Below, in pieces: positions 42,780 to 53,654 of a stretch of DNA of 64,000 nt. The notes beneath the pieces are model-generated. The model saw only the letters and a program-made list of their open reading frames with translations. It ran no database searches and was not told the DNA's origin. A program made the position numbers and the translations under genes. Numbering within the stretch: position 1 is the stretch's first letter; each line of letters begins with the position of its first letter. This DNA comes from Pomphorhynchus laevis. Taxonomy: Eukaryota > Acanthocephala > Palaeacanthocephala > Echinorhynchida > Pomphorhynchidae. The stretch is from positions 1 to 64,000 of the forward strand of contig WNNJ02001121.1 in NCBI GenBank assembly GCA_012934845.2. Direction: 5' to 3'.

Positions 42780-45075
42780 CAGTCAGTTTATATACAAATA
42801 TGTCAGTTTATTATTGTACTTATCGAGCTAGTCGTCATCCAACACGATGACGAAAAGTATGCAGAAGTTGTGGGAACGTTACGAAATGACGATATCGAAT
42901 CTACATTGAGCAAACTCCATGTAGAGAGAACTGAACATGAAAACATATGGAGAAGGTCACAACATGGAAGTCCACAGAAACGACAGCAACAGTCAGAATT
43001 TCTCGAATGACAAGACAACCTGATCATACAAAATTTGTAATGGTAACCATTAGTAGATATTCTCCAAACAAGTGGTCAGTTTGTATTAAATGACCTTTTC
43101 CAATTAGTCTGAAGAAATACCCGAGTGCAATAAAAAGCAGGATCAAGTTTTGCAACAGTAATCTGCGTTTTACTGAGATGGATCGAGAGTGCCGGTGTAA
43201 TAGGCAAATTAAACGAATTTGCAAAGGTATACGCACATGATGGGAGTTGAGATAACGCTGACACTAATATCGAAGAGGTCATGGGTGAGATCCCTGCGAT
43301 ACGTTTAATATACCTCCATTGAAGCGAATCGAATTTGCGGAAATTAGCAGTAGTAAGATCAAGCCAGATCGCCTGTATAACATATGTTAATATAGGAAGG
43401 ATCATCACCTTAAAGAATCTTAAGGCACCGTCGAAGAACAAATTACCTATGTTTCTGAAGGAATACATTCTTTCAGTTGCCTTGACACACTTGTTGGAAA
43501 TATGTTTCGAGAATGTCCATTTCTAATTTAAAACAATACCAAGGTAGGAATACTCACACAAAAATTCAAAATTGCCATTTCGATATTGCAATGAGTCATC
43601 ACCGCGTAGACGGCCACCCTTCCAGAATTTTATAGCTCGGGACTTATCTAGATTTACCACTATAAAATTCTATGTGCAGTAGGTATCTAGACGATTCATT
43701 GACATTGTTGCTGAATCAATGTCATAAGAAAGTATGACTATATCATCTGCATACATTATGCAGCTGGATCAACTACATTAAGTAGTTTTAACATTGGACC
43801 GCGTATGTGAAACTCGAAATGAAGCTTGCTTAGTACGCGAGACCGATTCACATAGTTAAACGCTTTTGCAGAATCAATAAATAACGCATACATGCATGAC
43901 TTTGCTGCGTAACGCTGTTGTACCCTATCTCTTAAAGTAGAAACTGCAGCAACTGTAAATCTACCTAGTCGAAATCCATATTGTTCATCCGCTATACTTG
44001 AACCATATGATCACATAATACGACGATGAACTAGCGAAGTCAATAGTTTATAGGCATGATTTGTTAAGGCTATTCCTCAATAAGAGTTCGTATATAAAGG
44101 ATTTGTTTGGCCTTTATACATGACTTTTATGGTCGCTATTTTCCAGGACTTAGGAATAGGACACCCAAACAGAATAGAATTGTAAAGCCCCAACTAGAAT
44201 GGCTCTAATATATGTAAAGACTGTTTAATATGCTCTATGCATAATCCATTAGGGCCAGCCGCCTTTCTTATCGCTATAGAAAATACACAAGCTCTTAACT
44301 CCTGAAGAGTAAATGGGGAATTTAAGATTTGATTAATGTCATGATATATTTCCGTAAAGGAGAATTGTGAAAGTAATAAAGGATACGAAGAAGAAACGTA
44401 TTCATTCAAGGGATCGTACAAAACAGCCCTGAAATGATTTTCCCATGTATCAAGAGGAATTTTAGATGACAATGCGATTTGTCTAACTTTCAGCTTCCAA
44501 GGGTTTATTTCAGCATCTTCTAAAATACTTTGTTCTTCGATCTCAAAATGCTTGTCTTACTATGTAGTTTACGCAAATACAGAGGAAATTTGAATGGTGA
44601 ACACATCAGTTTCTGAGTAGATGCAAGGCAACATTCTAAGAGTGTATCTCGAACTTCGAGATACCTCGAACAATCTGTACCAAGAAAATTAGTGGTAAGC
44701 GCTGATAATCTAGGGTTTCTTAGATCTAGTCTACGACGACTCTGTGGGATAACCTGTACGAGTGATGACGTCATCACATCATCAAGACTGAGTATGAAAA
44801 TGACTGGCTTATGTCTTCTGCGTAAAGGGGCTATTGCTAATTTTTCAAATACGTAAAAATCTTTTATGGATATCGGGATACAGCAAAATGTCTCTGTTAA
44901 TACTATGATGTCATATCTTCTTAAAAACGAGTCAAATCCTTCAGATATAAGCTTCCAAGAATTAAAAACCAAAACCTTCACAATTAAGGCGAAATCAGAA
45001 CTCTGGTTGGGAGCCCGTGAACTGGTCGGGTGTAGACCAACAATGTTGGTCCTCACCAACATTGCAATTCGTTAT
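42780..45075 (-). mobile_element. LINE-D: endonuclease to C-terminal zinc knuckle (broken)
   Basis: In minus-strand order it has an AP-type endonuclease start ('FLRRYDIIVLTETF' near 44900, in the 44520-45062 frame), a linker (44194-44472), the RT opening 'KAAGPNGLCIEHIKQS', the catalytic 'MYADDIVIL' (about 43740-43765), the thumb 'MILPILTYVIQAIWL' (43076-43468) and a C-terminal 'CRFCGLPCCDLLHMFSC' zinc knuckle (42803-43027). It thus spans most of ORF2 in about 2.3 kb, shorter than usual, so internal deletions are likely. Several stops and frameshifts are present. The clade is uncertain (I/R1 or CR1 group). Confidence 0.75.
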
Positions 45076-45578
45076 ATAATGACTTAAATGCTTACTTTGG
45101 TAAGCTGATTGATAGTAAAAGCTTAAATACGTCAAAAATAAACATTTGGAAAACTCATATATTTGATAAAATTAAAAATAAAATGAAAATAACAAACAAT
45201 TATAAAAGAAAAGATAAAATTAATAAAGATATGTATACAGAACTTACAAAATTAAAGCATAACTGGATAATAACAACTATTGATAAAGCTAGTAATAACT
45301 TTGTCTTCATATGTAAAAAGCTTTATTATGATATACTAGTGAAAGAGGTTAATTCTAATGATTTAAAGTGTAAATCCAACATATGAACGTAGTGAGTTGA
45401 GTTTAGAAACAATTATTACAAGTCACTGTTCTATAATGAATAAAAGGGTATAAAGGTTGAATCAGATAATAAAACTATACCTATATTATATTGGAATCCA
45501 AAATTACATAAAAATCCAATAAAACCTAGGTTCATATGTAGTGCTTTTAAATGTACATTAAAACCACTTTCTGTCTAT

Positions 45579-46469
45579 ATGAATAAAATACTTAAAGTAA
45601 TTAAAGCACACTTTAAAAAATATTGCAAGGTAATCGAAATTAATACTGGTATAAAACACTATTTCAGTATTAATTCTACAAAAGAATTTTTAGAACAGAC
45701 AAAAGGAATAAATTTTCAAAATATAAATACATACGATTTTAGTACGCTTTATACAAATCTAGATTTAGTAGATATTAAAGAAGCGTTAGTAAAATTAATT
45801 AACCTTATATTCGGAAAAAGATATACATATATATGTTATAATAATTATAACGCCTATCTAACAAAAATTAAACCATCAAATAAATATAAATATATGGATA
45901 AAATTGAATTAATAGAATCCTTAAATATTTTGATAAATCAAAATTATTTAAAAGTAGGGACATCTATATTTAGACAAGTAAAAGGTGTTCCAATGGGTGG
46001 TAATAGTAGCCCAATTATAGCTGACTTGTTTTTAAGCTTTATAGAATATGAATTTGTTCATAACTGTGTAAAAACTAAATCTAAACAATATAAATATATG
46101 AAATATATGTTTCGATACATTGATGATATATGTGTATTTAATTCTAATAATTTTTATTCAATTAGTGAGCACATTTATCCAGAAAGCCTTCTTCTTAACA
46201 AAACCAATATTAATGATAAAGAAGGTGTATATCTAGATATGAACATTAAATTAACATTAACTAGTGATGATAAAGAAGGTGTATATATAAAACTACATAT
46301 TAAAACTACTTTTTATTTATATCGTAAAGATGACATATTTAAATTTACAAGAAACATTTTTTTGCATGAGCATTCATGCATACCATATAATATAAAATAT
46401 AATACATTAAATAATGAAATTTTTACGAATTATGAAAAAAATTATTTTAACGAGGCGAATGCGTGCTAG
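45579..46469 (+). CDS. Reverse transcriptase core of a Naiad-like PLE
   Basis: This is the longest open frame in the window (296 codons). It has motif A 'YDFSTLYTNL' (about 52-61), motif B 'KGVPMGGNSSPIIADLFLSF' (about 135-154) and motif C 'RYIDDICVF' (about 179-187) with both catalytic Asp residues. About 75 residues separate A from B, enough for the insertion-in-fingers seen in telomerase and Naiad RTs (inference). Around residues 210-240 the block 'DKEGVY' is repeated in frame, which the 20.1-kb copy lacks. The final 10-15 residues are not RT but read into the LINE-A insert. The Met at 45579 is only the first ATG after a break, not the true start. Confidence 0.8.
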   Translation: MNKILKVIKAHFKKYCKVIEINTGIKHYFSINSTKEFLEQTKGINFQNINTYDFSTLYTNLDLVDIKEALVKLINLIFGKRYTYICYNNYNAYLTKIKPSNKYKYMDKIELIESLNILINQNYLKVGTSIFRQVKGVPMGGNSSPIIADLFLSFIEYEFVHNCVKTKSKQYKYMKYMFRYIDDICVFNSNNFYSISEHIYPESLLLNKTNINDKEGVYLDMNIKLTLTSDDKEGVYIKLHIKTTFYLYRKDDIFKFTRNIFLHEHSCIPYNIKYNTLNNEIFTNYEKNYFNEANAC

Positions 46470-46622
46470 CGCATGCTTACATAACCACAACATACAAAAA
46501 TGTAAATCATGTGTCGAGAAGGTGTGAACGGAGGAGGTGTTTGAATGTGATATAGGAGGAAGCGCGGAAGAGGTCGAGAGGGAGTTAAATCTTCCTCTCG
46601 AAGATTTGTGAACGGAGGAGGG
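46430..46622 (-). mobile_element. LINE-A 3' tail inserted in Naiad RT
   Basis: On the minus strand it ends with the LINE-A 3' UTR: coding tail like 38330-38400, then 'ttgtggttatgtaagc', the stem-loop GCATGC/GCGTGC (46461-46476), 'attcgcctcgttaaaa' and an A-rich end. The RT sequence 'gaaattttaagaattgcaac' is split, with 'ttacgaatt' on one side and 'ttaagaatt' on the other, a probable 9-bp target duplication with one change. The minus-strand frame at 46407-46694 is part of this insert. Confidence 0.75.
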
Positions 46623-46800
46623 AGTTAAGAATTGTAACAATATGTAATGATATTGGCTTTCTTCAAAATCATTTAAATAATTTAATAGATGCATATTTTA
46701 AACTAGGTTACTATAAAAATAACATCAAGCAGAAAATAGTAAAATATATAAATCAACACAATATTAAAAATAAATTTAAAAATTTAAATTTAATAAATTT

Positions 46801-47545
46801 ATATATATTTGTTTGAATATAAAATTTATAAGAATTGGATTTTAAAAAATTCTTATATAAATCTGAATTAATTTTAATTAATTTATAATTTCATATTATA
46901 AATTAATATTCTACCTTTTTAATATTCTACTAATGCGTTAAAATAAATTATGTAATATCTTAAGATCAACATTTTTATTAAATTTATATATAAAATACGT
47001 ATACTCTAATGATATTAAGTAACAATTATAATTTAATATTATGTAAAAGAATCGTATCATTATGAAGTTAAGTGAAATAAAATTGTGGTGCTCACGCATT
47101 TTCGATGATGATAAACATATAAAAATAAAAACTTCGATTATCAATTATTATTAATTTCAATTATCACATAATAATATTAATAAACATCAAATAAATATTA
47201 ATTAACATCATAATAATATTATATAGGGCGTTTAAACATGGGACAAAGAGCAAAATTAAAAGTTATTTTGTTAATAAAAATACAACTTATCACAAGAATA
47301 AGTTGTATTTTACAAAGAGGTATCCGCCTTTAATTTCATCTTGAAAATACTTTTTCTGATGAGAAAAAGTATTTGTATCTCCAAAAAGTATTTTTTAAGG
47401 CTATTTGATGATGAATCCAAGGACAAAACGAGTCTTAAAACGTATGAGCCTGTGTTGCCAGGTGTGCCCAGTATTCGTGTCGTCAGGATACAATTCCAGA
47501 ATGCTTAGCATCAATATCTTGTCAATGGAAACAATAAATTAGAAT
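46801..47545. other. No recognised gene; AT-rich
   Basis: Short hairpins such as 'tacaacttatc' with 'gataagttgta'-like DNA near 47280-47310, and 'actttttctgat' with 'atcagaaaaagt' near 47348-47370, are visible. A 68-codon minus-strand frame (46938-47144) has no motif. Confidence 0.3.
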
Positions 47546-47549
47546 AAAT

Positions 47550-47705
47550 TATACAGAAATCGAATAAATGGTACCGAGTTCGAATAAATACAACCGAGAT
47601 CAAATAAATGGTACCGAGATCGAATAAATACAACCAAGATCGAATAAATACAACCGAGATCAAATAAATGGTACCGAGATCGAATAAATTTTACGGAGAT
47701 CTAAT
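47550..47705. repeat. Minisatellite, unit about 20 bp
   Basis: 'gagatcgaataaatacaacc' and its variant 'gagatcaaataaatggtacc' alternate about seven times. The unit contains 'cgaataaat'. It is non-coding. Confidence 0.85.
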
Positions 47706-47809
47706 TAAAGAATAATAAGCGTTATTCTTATACATCTAGAAGATAAAGTCGAATATCAAATATCATTACATTTTGCATGTCGCGTAGTTAGCATTCTACC
47801 TATATGAAC

Positions 47810-48600
47810 ACACCCTTTCTTTCTATCGTGGCTCATCTATTTCAAACCCATCCATTCTTACATATAGTGTTCCTCTAAGCTTCGTTTTGGCCCGATCCTT
47901 TTCGCTTTGTTTATTCGTGACATTTCAGTAATAACTATATCATTCCGCTTTCATACTATGTAATACGCTGATGACATTCCCCTCTACGCTCATTTTCCCA
48001 CTTCCAATATTGACGATATCTCATCTTCCTACACATATTGTCTAATCGCCCTCTATAATTATCTCAAGTCTTAAAAATTATCATTAATTTTAATAAATAC
48101 ACGGTACTACGACTAATTCTTCGTTGCAGCAAAAAACTTTTCCCACTTCTTGATGACAAGGCTTTGTCCATCGTTGACCGTTCAACATTTATAGGTGTTT
48201 CCTTTGACAAGTTCCTTTCATTTTCGTTCTTTATTAGCCCAAAATACCGATCATGCTACTTTATTCTCCGTGACCTCCGATGCCTTCCCAAAGTTGTTAA
48301 TCCCCACATCAGAAAACAACCAATTTCTCTTTCCCCAACTCGAAAATCTTAACCTAATAATTTGCTACACATACTTCAACATATTATCCATACTTCCACC
48401 CGCCACTCCTATCTTATTATTCTCCCACGCTTTGATCATATTTCTAACCCTCTCTTTCTGCTCAATTAACCGAACATTTCACAACGTGCTGCGATCCGCT
48501 TACAAATTTTTCGTATCATACATCCGAATCACCTACTTATCTCTGTCTTCCACCACACAACTCACCAATTAGACATTGTCTCAAGAATAAAATTAATAAT
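47810..48600 (+). mobile_element. LINE-A-like RT fragment (decayed)
   Basis: In mixed plus-strand frames I read 'YADDIPLYAHFPTSNIDDIS' (about 47965-48025), aligned with 'YADDIIYTHAPAHRIHDIGI' of LINE-A at 57.47 kb, followed by C/T-rich thumb and C-terminal DNA. Frames at 48164-48352 and 48195-48572 belong here. It is more diverged than the other copies; many stops are present and there is no clear 3' UTR. Confidence 0.6.
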
Positions 48601-49224
48601 AATTCTTTGAAAGCAGGCAAGTCTGAGAAAAAAGTATTCATACCTGCGGTATTTGCCAGTGCAAATATTTCCTTATTTAAATAAAGCCGCTGTAGTAAAA
48701 ATGCTACCATTGTAAAAATAAATTTATATAAACTATAAATATTTGGATAAATCAAAATAATTTAACTAAGAACTGATATTTAGGTAAGTATCAGTTCAAA
48801 TCAGATGTATAGTAGCTTTAAATCACTTATATAAATTTGATCGCTACTACGATTGAAAAAAAAAGAATCATAAGAACAAATTTATTCTAAAATAAATTAT
48901 TAATATATTGTCGCCAACCTTGATGTATAATAATGATGATATAATAATAACACAGGTATCTTACTACTCGATGGTATTACACTAATTTCGGTATGTGCTC
49001 ATCCCATGTAGTACACCACTCGTATAAAAATATCTTCCCCAAATGTCGTTTGATCATATTTTAGCAAATAGGTTCGTCTGTATATCATCAACATATATCA
49101 TTGTATATGTACCCTTGTATATACCCTTGTATCCCTGACCAACAGTTACGCTCGATTATTATATCAGCCTATTGACGATGATTACGCATTCGCTGTTAGT
49201 TTTCCTTGTCTGTAAAACTGTAAA
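48601..49224. other. No recognised feature
   Basis: A 72-codon minus-strand frame (48537-48755) has no motif. Partial repeats of 'taagtatcagttcaaatc' type occur near 48765-48800. Nothing else is seen. Confidence 0.3.
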
Positions 49225-49435
49225 CTTGTAATTCAGCAAATGCACACAGACTATGTGCTTACAAGCCCTCAAAAACGATACAAATTAATATTTCTTCTTA
49301 CGATCAAAAACATTCTTGATAACTTACAACTTACATTGTACAAAAAATGCTATGCAACAAACGTTTCGGAGCTTCAAAGGACTACGAAAACACTCTCAAA
49401 TAAACAATTACAACTGGATCTTCTGTAATAAAGGT
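49225..49435 (-). mobile_element. LINE-A-related 3' tail, inverted
   Basis: The minus strand shows 'tttgtatcgtttttgagggc', 'ttgtaagcacatagtctgtg' and 'tgcatttgctg', the same tail as at 40.85-40.93 kb. The stem-loop is at 49242-49258. The remaining 150 bp may be the same element's 3' coding end. The plus-strand frame at 49240-49428 is a shadow. Confidence 0.55.
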
Positions 49436-49467
49436 TAGTGACTTAATTGTTCTAGTTTGTATTAAAA

Positions 49468-50740
49468 ATGGTGAGCAGGATACAAGTGTCGGAGCTTCAA
49501 AGCTCTAACGAATTTGCAGCAAAAATCAACGATTCTGGACCTGGTAAGAGTATTATTTCTCAAGGTAAAAACAATTCAAACAAAGACTTAAAGGTTAGTG
49601 ATCTTTTTCACTTATTTACCAAAGAGGCCGGGGTACTTCCCCCAATTCAAAAATTGCAAAACCTTGCGATTATCTCCTTCATCAAGCCTCTTGAAAGACA
49701 AAAACTATTTAATCTATTCTTATGCGAGTTCACACAATTGTGTAAAAATCGAGTTATATTTAACTCTGTTCGTTATTTTGAAACATCAATAAGAATTTCG
49801 TTCATCACTGCCGATTTTCTGTACGAATACGAAATTTTTTGAGTAGAATTTAATCCAATTAGGGAAGATTACTCTAAAGCCTATACAGGCTTCTCTAAAA
49901 ATAAATAATTCCCCCCCCATGTTGAAAGAGGATGACTTACAATCACTAAAAATGGCCTTTAATATGGACGGTATTCATACAATTAAGTCTAAATTGGGTG
50001 AAGAATTGCCTGTTACCTTTTGTAAGGCTGACATTGACACCGCGCTCACTCTGTCGAAATCAGGCTCCAACCCCTTTATGGGGTATAATTTGAAGATTAT
50101 GATAATAGATCAGGATGACAGGACGTATCCCCATTGTAACGTATGCCATGCTTGGGGGCACTGTGGATCGTCTTGCTCCTCCAAGCACATTTGTGGAGTA
50201 TGCATCACTGAGGCTTGTGTCAGCTCGAATAAATCGGAGAAATGCGATGCTCCACCATGCTGTAGCAATTGTGCTGGCAGACAACCAGCCTGGTCGAGAA
50301 GCTGCGTTTTCTTTAAGGCGTACAGAAGTGCTTTTTCTGCCCCCTTCAAAAGGTCCTTCTGGTTTTTCGGCTGTGTCGGCCTGCCCTGACAGAATGACTA
50401 ATACAGATGTATTGGATCTTTTGGCCTCCACTAGAAAATCCATTTTGGCCCAGCTGGAACAGATGATAGCTCCTCTGGTTTCGGCCCTCTGTGTGGCCCA
50501 TGAAGCGAAGCCTTTATCCTCTATTCCCCCTCCAAAGTCCAAGAAAAGAGGGGCTTCGGCAAAGTCAGTGCCCCCAAAGTAGGGAAACTAATTCAGCAGA
50601 AAGTTGCGTCAACGGGAAATAAAGACATTGCCCAGGGGGCTACGGCTACGGATGGGACTAGTGGCAGGAGGGGCAACCCTCCTGCACCTAGCTCTGTCTA
50701 GGTTGGCTGCCCCCGTCCAACTGATCTGCCACAATGGTGA
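49468..50740 (+). pseudogene. LINE-C ORF1, gag-like nucleic-acid-binding protein
   Basis: The first frame (49468-49842, 124 codons) starts 'MVSRIQVSELQ' and shows no clear domain. The second (49919-50389, 156 codons) has 'HCNVCHAWGHCGSSC', an exact C-x2-C-x4-H-x4-C knuckle at about residues 75-88, then 'CGVCITEAC' and 'CCSNCAGRQPAWSRSC', two altered knuckles. Three such knuckles are typical of ORF1 in I, R1 and jockey LINEs and bind element RNA. A stop near 49843 and frame changes after 50300 break it; the end lies near 50740. Confidence 0.7.
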
Positions 50741-50754
50741 GTAAACCTGAGCTT

Positions 50755-53530
50755 TTTCACTGAATATCCTTCAGTGGAATTCGGGAGGTGCTTCCGCCCT
50801 TAGCCTTCTATCTGGTAGAGATGTAGATGTTATAATCATTCAGGAGACGCAGTCTATCCGGCTCCCCCAGGACATTACTCGATTTATCCCTAAGCACATC
50901 TACATCCACTATACTCCGTACATAACCCCACCTCACTCCTCTTCATCTCAAGGTATTTTAACCCTAGTAAAGAGCTCCTAAAGTTCATCCCTCTTTCTAA
51001 AGTATTTTTGTCCAGCCCTGTCTTGATTAGCTATATTACTCTGTAAAAAAGGTAAACGCATCAGCATAGCCAATATCTATATCCGGCCAGGAGAAATTAA
51101 CGAGAACCGTGACCTCATGGATTGTATACTGGGTAGTGATTATGACTTGCTACTTGGTGACTTTAATGACAAAACTGGTCGTTGGATTAATGCAGCAATC
51201 CGCAGGAACATGAAGGACTATCTTATTCACAAACAACCTTCCCCCACCTTTCATTGATCAACAACTAATTCTCTCCTCGACATATCACTGCCACATAAGA
51301 GGTGGTTGTTGAAACTCATCTGTACTGAGCAATCGCGCCAAAAACAGACCACCTCTCAAGTCCTAATTCGTTGGCGGATAGAGGAAGATACATTGCTTAG
51401 GATAAGACATCACTTTAATCTCATCATAGTGGCTTTCATTCAGACAGCTATCCAACTCTTCCTCAGAATTGGCAATGAGAGCTTTGCCGAATTTAATTCT
51501 TACCTCTCATCGCAAGCTACCGCGATCCATTCGACTACCTATAAAGGTCGAATATCCAATCCCATTCTATCAAAACTCAAGATCCTAGCTAAAATGCTAC
51601 ACATTCCTAATCTCTCTATTTCCGCAGACATGCCCTCTCGAATGAATACTGGAGCACTTGATAGAGGTTCCAGCTTAGCAAGGATAGGGTGAGCATAGCT
51701 CGCCTTAACCCTTCTCAGTCTTCCTTTTGGAAGATATTCAAGAAGGAAAAGTGTGTATGCTGGAAGAATATAGCTTTGGGTTGGATCAGTAGCATGTCCC
51801 TTGACAATGTTTTGGTGGAGTCACTATCCCTACATTATTATAGAGCCACTCAATATTCCCAACCAAAACCGCCTTGGTGACTTCAGGAGCATGGACTTAT
51901 CTGTCACATATATCCTAAACTCCTGGGGCCACTTCCAGGCACCCCCAAATCCCATGCACCACTGTCCACTCGGGTCTGTCAGCTTTTGACAGACAGCCAG
52001 AGAAAAGAGGTCGCCATCACAATGCTACTATCATCCTTGTCCGATGTTGCTGGCATTAATATCAGCCGTCGTGTTTTTATACCAAAAAATATATCGATTT
52101 CATGTCCTAAAGATCTTCGGTCTATCTAGATTCAAAACTCCTCATCTCCATTTACGAAAAAGCGCTTACGCGTAAAATCCTCCACCATCTAAATATGCTC
52201 GTCTTAACCCTTCCCAGTCTTCCTTTTGGAATATATTCAAGAAAGAGAAGTTTGTTTGTTGGAGAGATAGGGCTTTGAAATGGGGTGGATCGGTAGTATA
52301 GGCCTTGATAAAGCTTTAGAGGAGTCACTAGCCCTACATAATTATGGTCCACTCAATCACCTCAGCCAATCCCGCCTTGGGGATACTTTAGGAGTAGGGA
52401 TCTATCTGTTACAGATATCCTTAACTCCTGGGGGCCTCTTCCGAGCACCTCCAAATCCGTCGTTCCACTCTCTTCACGTGTCTGTCAGCTTTTGACATCC
52501 GGACAAAAAAGAGAAGTGGCTGTCATAATGCTATTAGTCGCCCCATCCGATGTGGCCAGCATCAACATTAGTAAACGTATTTTTTACCTAAGAAAAATCC
52601 GATCTCATGTTTTAAAGACCTGCGGCCCATATCGATTCAAAATTCCCTCGTTTCGATCTACGAAAAAGTGCTTGAAAAAGCGCATTTCCATTCGTTTTGT
52701 TATCTTTTCTCTTAGGTTTCTTGGGTTGCCTGCGAGAATCGTCAACAGGTTAGAAATATTGTTGTATACCAAGCGATTCTTTTATGAAGATGACCCTGAT
52801 TCACGTCAGTTTTACCCTATTACAGGTGTGCCTTAAGGCTTCCAACTTTCTCCAATCTTGTATCTTGCTGCCTCCATTGAACTTTACAAAAAATTTACAC
52901 GCGAACAACATGTTGTGGTATACGCTGATGTACAACAGCCTTGTTCTCTGGACGCAGGGGCAAAGATGTAGTCTCGAAAATCAGCCGTTTTTTTAAAATT
53001 AAAAGATCAGTTGCCCTCATCCAATCTTATTTTAATTCCAACAAATCGCAGGTGACCGCCTTTCATGGCACCCCTGCCACCAAAAAGAAGTTTAAGAGAC
53101 TAGCACTCTCTGCACTCTCCTTTATTTTGCAGCCTTAGCCACTCCCCATCTTTACGAGTCGAGTAAAATATCTGGGGTTCACTGTTACGGTGAATTGATC
53201 GTCGAAAGCTGACGTGGATAGACTCAAACGTATCCTGAAGAAAGCTAGGTGGGCCCTGAAACGGGCTAAGCATCTGTCATTAAATAAGAAAGCCCAAGTG
53301 CACCTCTGCGGTACTTGGGCTATCTCATCATTAGTCTTCTTTTCAAGAGGACGTTCCCCAGAGCAAAGACTAAGGTTTCTCAAGCTCCTCATCTCGCGAT
53401 TACCGAGCATAGTCCGCATCGATTGGATTCTTTGGGAGGGGGTAAAAAACCCCGGGTGGTTCAGTCGGAGAGCGGCGTGTTGGATTGGCTGGGGTGCTCA
53501 GATCCCTGTTGACCTGAGGCCGTGACACTG
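50755..53530 (+). pseudogene. LINE-C ORF2: endonuclease and reverse transcriptase
   Basis: In pieces: endonuclease start 'NILQWNSGGASALSLLSGRD' and 'DVIIIQETQSIRLPQDITRF' (50765-50890), 'YDLLLGDFNDKTGRW' (about 51140-51190), RT linker, motif B region 'GFQLSPILYLAASIELYKKF' (52835-52895), motif C 'VVVYAD' (about 52915-52932), and a C-terminal part 'ARWALKRAKHLSLNKKAQVH' (53214-53525). The Gln of the motif B 'GVPQG' signature has become a stop. The second Asp of YADD is Val. It is thus long dead. The minus-strand frames overlapping it are shadows. Confidence 0.75.
51697..52690 (+). repeat. Internal tandem duplication in LINE-C RT, period about 497 bp
   Basis: 51697-52196 and 52197-52690 match at roughly 75-80% by eye. 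Both run from 'cttaacccttcycagtcttc' through 'ggagtcact', 'cccaaatcc' or 'ctccaaatcc', 'tctgtcagcttttgaca' to 'tttacgaaaaagcg' or 'tctacgaaaaagtg'. The divergence shows the duplication is old, or that two related copies recombined. Confidence 0.8.
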
Positions 53531-53654
53531 TAAAGACTCTACTATCAACTAGCCTGACTTTCTGTTCTTTTCTGTATTTTATTTTTAAAAACGTTTTTAA
53601 TGGTTATATAGTTATTTGACAAAATCTTTATTATTATGATACAAATTTAGAATT

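Larger units (their letters stand above)
45100..46800 (+). mobile_element. Naiad-like PLE: most complete RT copy (broken)
   Basis: The RT starts near 'gtaaaagcttaaatacgtc' and runs through 'KLYYDILVKEVNSNDLK' (45183-45386), the fingers, palm and C-terminal segments to about 46770, with no pLTR attached. Compared with the other copies it has few breaks. Near 46430-46622 a LINE-A tail sits inside it in antisense. Neighbouring LINE-D on the left is in opposite orientation. Confidence 0.85.
49440..53650 (+). mobile_element. LINE-C: nearly full-length I/R1-like element (decayed)
   Basis: It has a leader, ORF1 with CCHC knuckles, ORF2 with AP-type endonuclease and RT, and a 3' UTR ending 'aaaatctttattattat', a TTA-type tail. 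Total length of about 4.2 kb includes an internal duplication of about 497 bp in ORF2. Composition is richer in GC than the flanks. The minus-strand LINE fragment at 53.65 kb abuts the tail. A 181-bp copy of its 3' end sits at 13.17 kb with an 11-bp target duplication. Confidence 0.8.

Noticed and set aside
50060-50582. Frames of 155-160 codons on both strands over LINE-C ORF1
   Set aside because: They overlap the CCHC-bearing frame and have no motif of their own.
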